From: an uncultured Bacteroidales bacterium
GTDB lineage: Bacteria > Bacteroidota > Bacteroidia > Bacteroidales > UBA932
Length of the DNA: 53,207 nt
Direction: 5' to 3'
Assembly: GCA_944325435.1 (NCBI GenBank)
Contig: CALVAC010000022.1
Location: 1-53,207, forward strand
Below are positions 51,694-53,207 of the stretch, piece by piece. Under the pieces are notes generated by a model. That model worked only from the letters and a program-made list of their open reading frames with translations, had not been told where the DNA came from and searched no databases. Positions within the stretch are counted from its first letter, which is position 1; every line of letters begins with the position of its first letter. The position numbers and the translations under genes are program-made.

Positions 51694-52137
51694 ATGACGA
51701 CTGATCTGGACGAGAAGTTTATGCGTGAGGCCCTCAGGGAGGCAGGATATGCAGCCGAGAAGGATGAAGTACCTGTCGGAGCCGTAGTCGTATGCAGAGG
51801 CAGGATTATCGGACGCGGGCACAATATGACTGAAAGCCTGCACGATCCTACGGCACACGCTGAAATGATAGCCATAACAGCCGCGACTGAAGCCATTGGA
51901 GGGAAGTATCTCACCGACTGTACACTTTATGTGACAGTAGAGCCTTGCCCAATGTGCGCCGGAGCACTTGCATGGTCACAGATAGGAAGGGTAGTATACG
52001 GAGCCATCGACCCCAAACGCGGATTCTCCCTCTACTCCCCCACCCTGCTGCATCCCAGGACAGAGGTGACTGCCGGTGTCCTGGGCGGAGAATGCGGAGA
52101 GCTCGTTTCCGGATTCTTCAGAGAGAAACGCAAATGA
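51694..52137 (+). CDS. tadA: tRNA adenosine(34) deaminase
   Basis: A 147-residue zinc deaminase. His55 and Glu57 in HAEMIA, and Cys85 and Cys88 in PCPMCAGA, are the zinc and proton-shuttle residues. It converts A34 of tRNA-Arg(ACG) to inosine. The MREAL-AGYAAEKDEVPVGAVVV opening is typical of bacterial TadA. Third gene of the guaA block; the YqaA-like gene follows. Confidence 0.92.
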   Translation: MTTDLDEKFMREALREAGYAAEKDEVPVGAVVVCRGRIIGRGHNMTESLHDPTAHAEMIAITAATEAIGGKYLTDCTLYVTVEPCPMCAGALAWSQIGRVVYGAIDPKRGFSLYSPTLLHPRTEVTAGVLGGECGELVSGFFREKRK

Positions 52138-52165
52138 TACGGATCTGCAGCCAGAATGGAAGATT

Positions 52166-52603
52166 ATGTCAGGACTGGAAAATCTCGGACTTCTCGGACT
52201 GTTCATCGGAACATTCCTGGCGGCCACCATCCTGCCGTTCAGTTCCGATGTGCTGTATATGGCTATCCTTGCAGCTACGGAAGACCCGGTTGGCTGCCTT
52301 ATCACCGGAACTGCAGGCAACTGGCTCGGGAGTGTGTTCACCTACTGGATAGGCTGGATAGGGAAATGGGAGTGGATAGAGAAATGGTTCAAAGTAAAGC
52401 CAGAGACACTTCAGAAGCAGAAAGCCTATATCGACAGATACGGAGTATGGCTCGCCCTCGTATGCTGGGTCCCGATTGTCGGAGATGTCATTGCAATAGC
52501 CCTCGGGTTCTACAAGACCCGGCCGCTGTGGACAATCATTCTGCTGCTTGCAGGCAAGTTCGCACGCTTTCTGGTATGGAATCTGCTATACGGACTTTTC
52601 TGA
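52166..52603 (+). CDS. YqaA/DedA-like small membrane protein
   Basis: A 145-residue protein with about four membrane segments. Start is the ATG at 52166 (MSGLENLGLLGLFIGTFLAAT). The SSDVLYMAILAATEDPVGCLITGTAGNWLGS loop and LVCWVPIVGDVIAIALG helix match the SNARE-associated/DedA-like YqaA family, thought to help lipid or membrane homeostasis. The in-frame extension upstream overlaps tadA and is not used. Confidence 0.8.
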   Translation: MSGLENLGLLGLFIGTFLAATILPFSSDVLYMAILAATEDPVGCLITGTAGNWLGSVFTYWIGWIGKWEWIEKWFKVKPETLQKQKAYIDRYGVWLALVCWVPIVGDVIAIALGFYKTRPLWTIILLLAGKFARFLVWNLLYGLF

Positions 52604-52647
52604 TGTCTTGAAAGATCTTAAAACAGCTTATCAATAATAAACGAAAA

Positions 52648-53037
52648 ATGAAAAGATTATTTTCAATCATCTCTGCCGTATGTCTTGGCCTAATGATATA
52701 CGCATGTGACGGGGAGGGAGGTTCAGAGCCCCTTTCATGGGATGAATGCGCCGTGTCATACTCATTGCTGGAATATTTCCCTGAATATGATGGGGACATA
52801 GAAAATGCCTATTATGTAGATGACAACGAGGGAGAGACGCTGATGTTCTGCGACTACAATGTAAACCGCAACAATGTCGAGGCCTTCAAGGACCGGCTGA
52901 GGTCATCCGGGTTCATAGAAGAGCCATCGACTGGAAGTACCGCATACTGGTACAACAACACCGGGACATACAAACTCAAGGTAGTCATAGACGATTTCGA
53001 GACATTCGTCATAATCGAACTCACCATCCTGCCATAA
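52648..53037 (+). CDS. Hypothetical lipoprotein
   Basis: A 129-residue protein with a short signal ending IYAC (Cys20), so likely lipidated. The mature part is acidic, with a DDNEGETLMFCDYNVNR segment and a GTYKLKVVIDDFETFVIIELTI end that looks like beta strands. No family is recognised. Composition is like its neighbours, and it has no clear promoter of its own. Confidence 0.65.
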   Translation: MKRLFSIISAVCLGLMIYACDGEGGSEPLSWDECAVSYSLLEYFPEYDGDIENAYYVDDNEGETLMFCDYNVNRNNVEAFKDRLRSSGFIEEPSTGSTAYWYNNTGTYKLKVVIDDFETFVIIELTILP

Positions 53038-53095
53038 TACGCACTGCGCATAATTGCAAGGCCACATTGTTACGCATTGTTGCGTGGACGGTAAT

Positions 53096-53126
53096 TTTGC
53101 AAAACGGCAAAATAATAGTAACTTTG
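53096..53126 (+). promoter_or_regulatory. Near-consensus promoter for tRNA-Gln
   Basis: TTTG at 53096-53099, a 19-nt spacer, then TAACTTTG at 53119-53126. This is the best match in the window to the Bacteroidetes primary-sigma promoter and lies 10 nt before the tRNA. Confidence 0.8.
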
Positions 53127-53136
53127 CAACCGGAAT

Positions 53137-53207
53137 TGAGATATGGTGTAATGGTAGCACTACAGATTTTGGTTCTGTCTGTCCAAGTTCGAATCTTGGT
53201 ATCTCAA
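53137..53207 (+). tRNA. tRNA-Gln (anticodon TTG), cut by the window end
   Basis: Acceptor TGAGATA pairs with TATCTCA; the anticodon stem ACAGA/TCTGT closes TTTTGGT with TTG at 53169-53171. T loop TTCGAAT. The discriminator A is the last base; CCA or further genes lie beyond the window. Confidence 0.9.

Noticed and set aside
1..53207. CRISPR array, prophage or defence island
   Set aside because: No regular spaced repeats, cas genes, phage structural genes, toxin-antitoxin pairs or transposases were seen.

Overview
The window reads as a chromosomal segment of a Bacteroidales bacterium (phylum Bacteroidota). Evidence: many gene starts are preceded by the Bacteroidetes -7 element TAnnTTTG, once with a -33 TTTG at exactly 19 nt (53096-53126). 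Shine-Dalgarno sites are rare. The proteins are of Bacteroidota type: Porin_10-like porin, class A2 beta-lactamase, an ExbB/4-TM/ExbD/ExbD operon, and a BT_3928-like DoxX/MauE protein. Genus cannot be settled by eye. Coding DNA is about 50% GC and dense; both strands are used in blocks, with several tail-to-tail gene ends that overlap.

Layout. 1-1758: AT-rich stretch with no intact gene, holding imperfect repeats, palindromes, a cluster of the octamer GGGACAAA in both orientations, and a GC-richer patch that may be a decayed gene. 1759-8448: glutaredoxin-like protein, zinc alcohol dehydrogenase, Fe-S flavoprotein and membrane-anchored class A beta-lactamase (reverse strand), DUF3089 lipoprotein, and a reverse tmk-DoxX-MBL operon. 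8489-20930: folP, purB, ftsB/divIC-like gene, two sugar-nucleotidyltransferase genes, CPBP protease, a predicted cell-wall amino-sugar kinase fused to a RapZ C-terminal domain, pncB, large porin and lytic transglycosylase. 20931-28605 (reverse): FtsX-type permease, M13 lipoprotein peptidase, then pyrE-SRPBCC-rRNA methyltransferase-TPR-transporter as one tightly packed operon. 28710-40223 (forward): Nudix, queA, dprA, tatD, asparaginase, ExbB/ExbD motor operon, alkaline phosphatase, asnS, udk, TonB-like protein. 40210-49372 (reverse): S41 protease, dCMP deaminase, acyl-CoA ligase, a 749-codon gene interrupted by one in-frame TAG, ridA, and yceD-rpmF-tRNA-Arg, then typA. 49527-53207 (forward): guaA, gamma carbonic anhydrase-like, tadA, YqaA-like, a lipoprotein and tRNA-Gln, cut at the window edge.

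Functionally this is mostly core metabolism and translation (dTMP, folate, purine, pyrimidine and NAD salvage, tRNA modification and charging) mixed with envelope genes (peptidoglycan amino-sugar recycling, porin, lytic transglycosylase, lipoprotein peptidase, proton-driven energy transduction). I found no CRISPR array, prophage, intact transposase or recognisable defence system. The most notable items are the in-frame amber codon at 45493-45495, the kinase-RapZ fusion translationally coupled to a MurU-like gene, the repeat-rich left end, and the facing promoters between pyrE and the Nudix gene.
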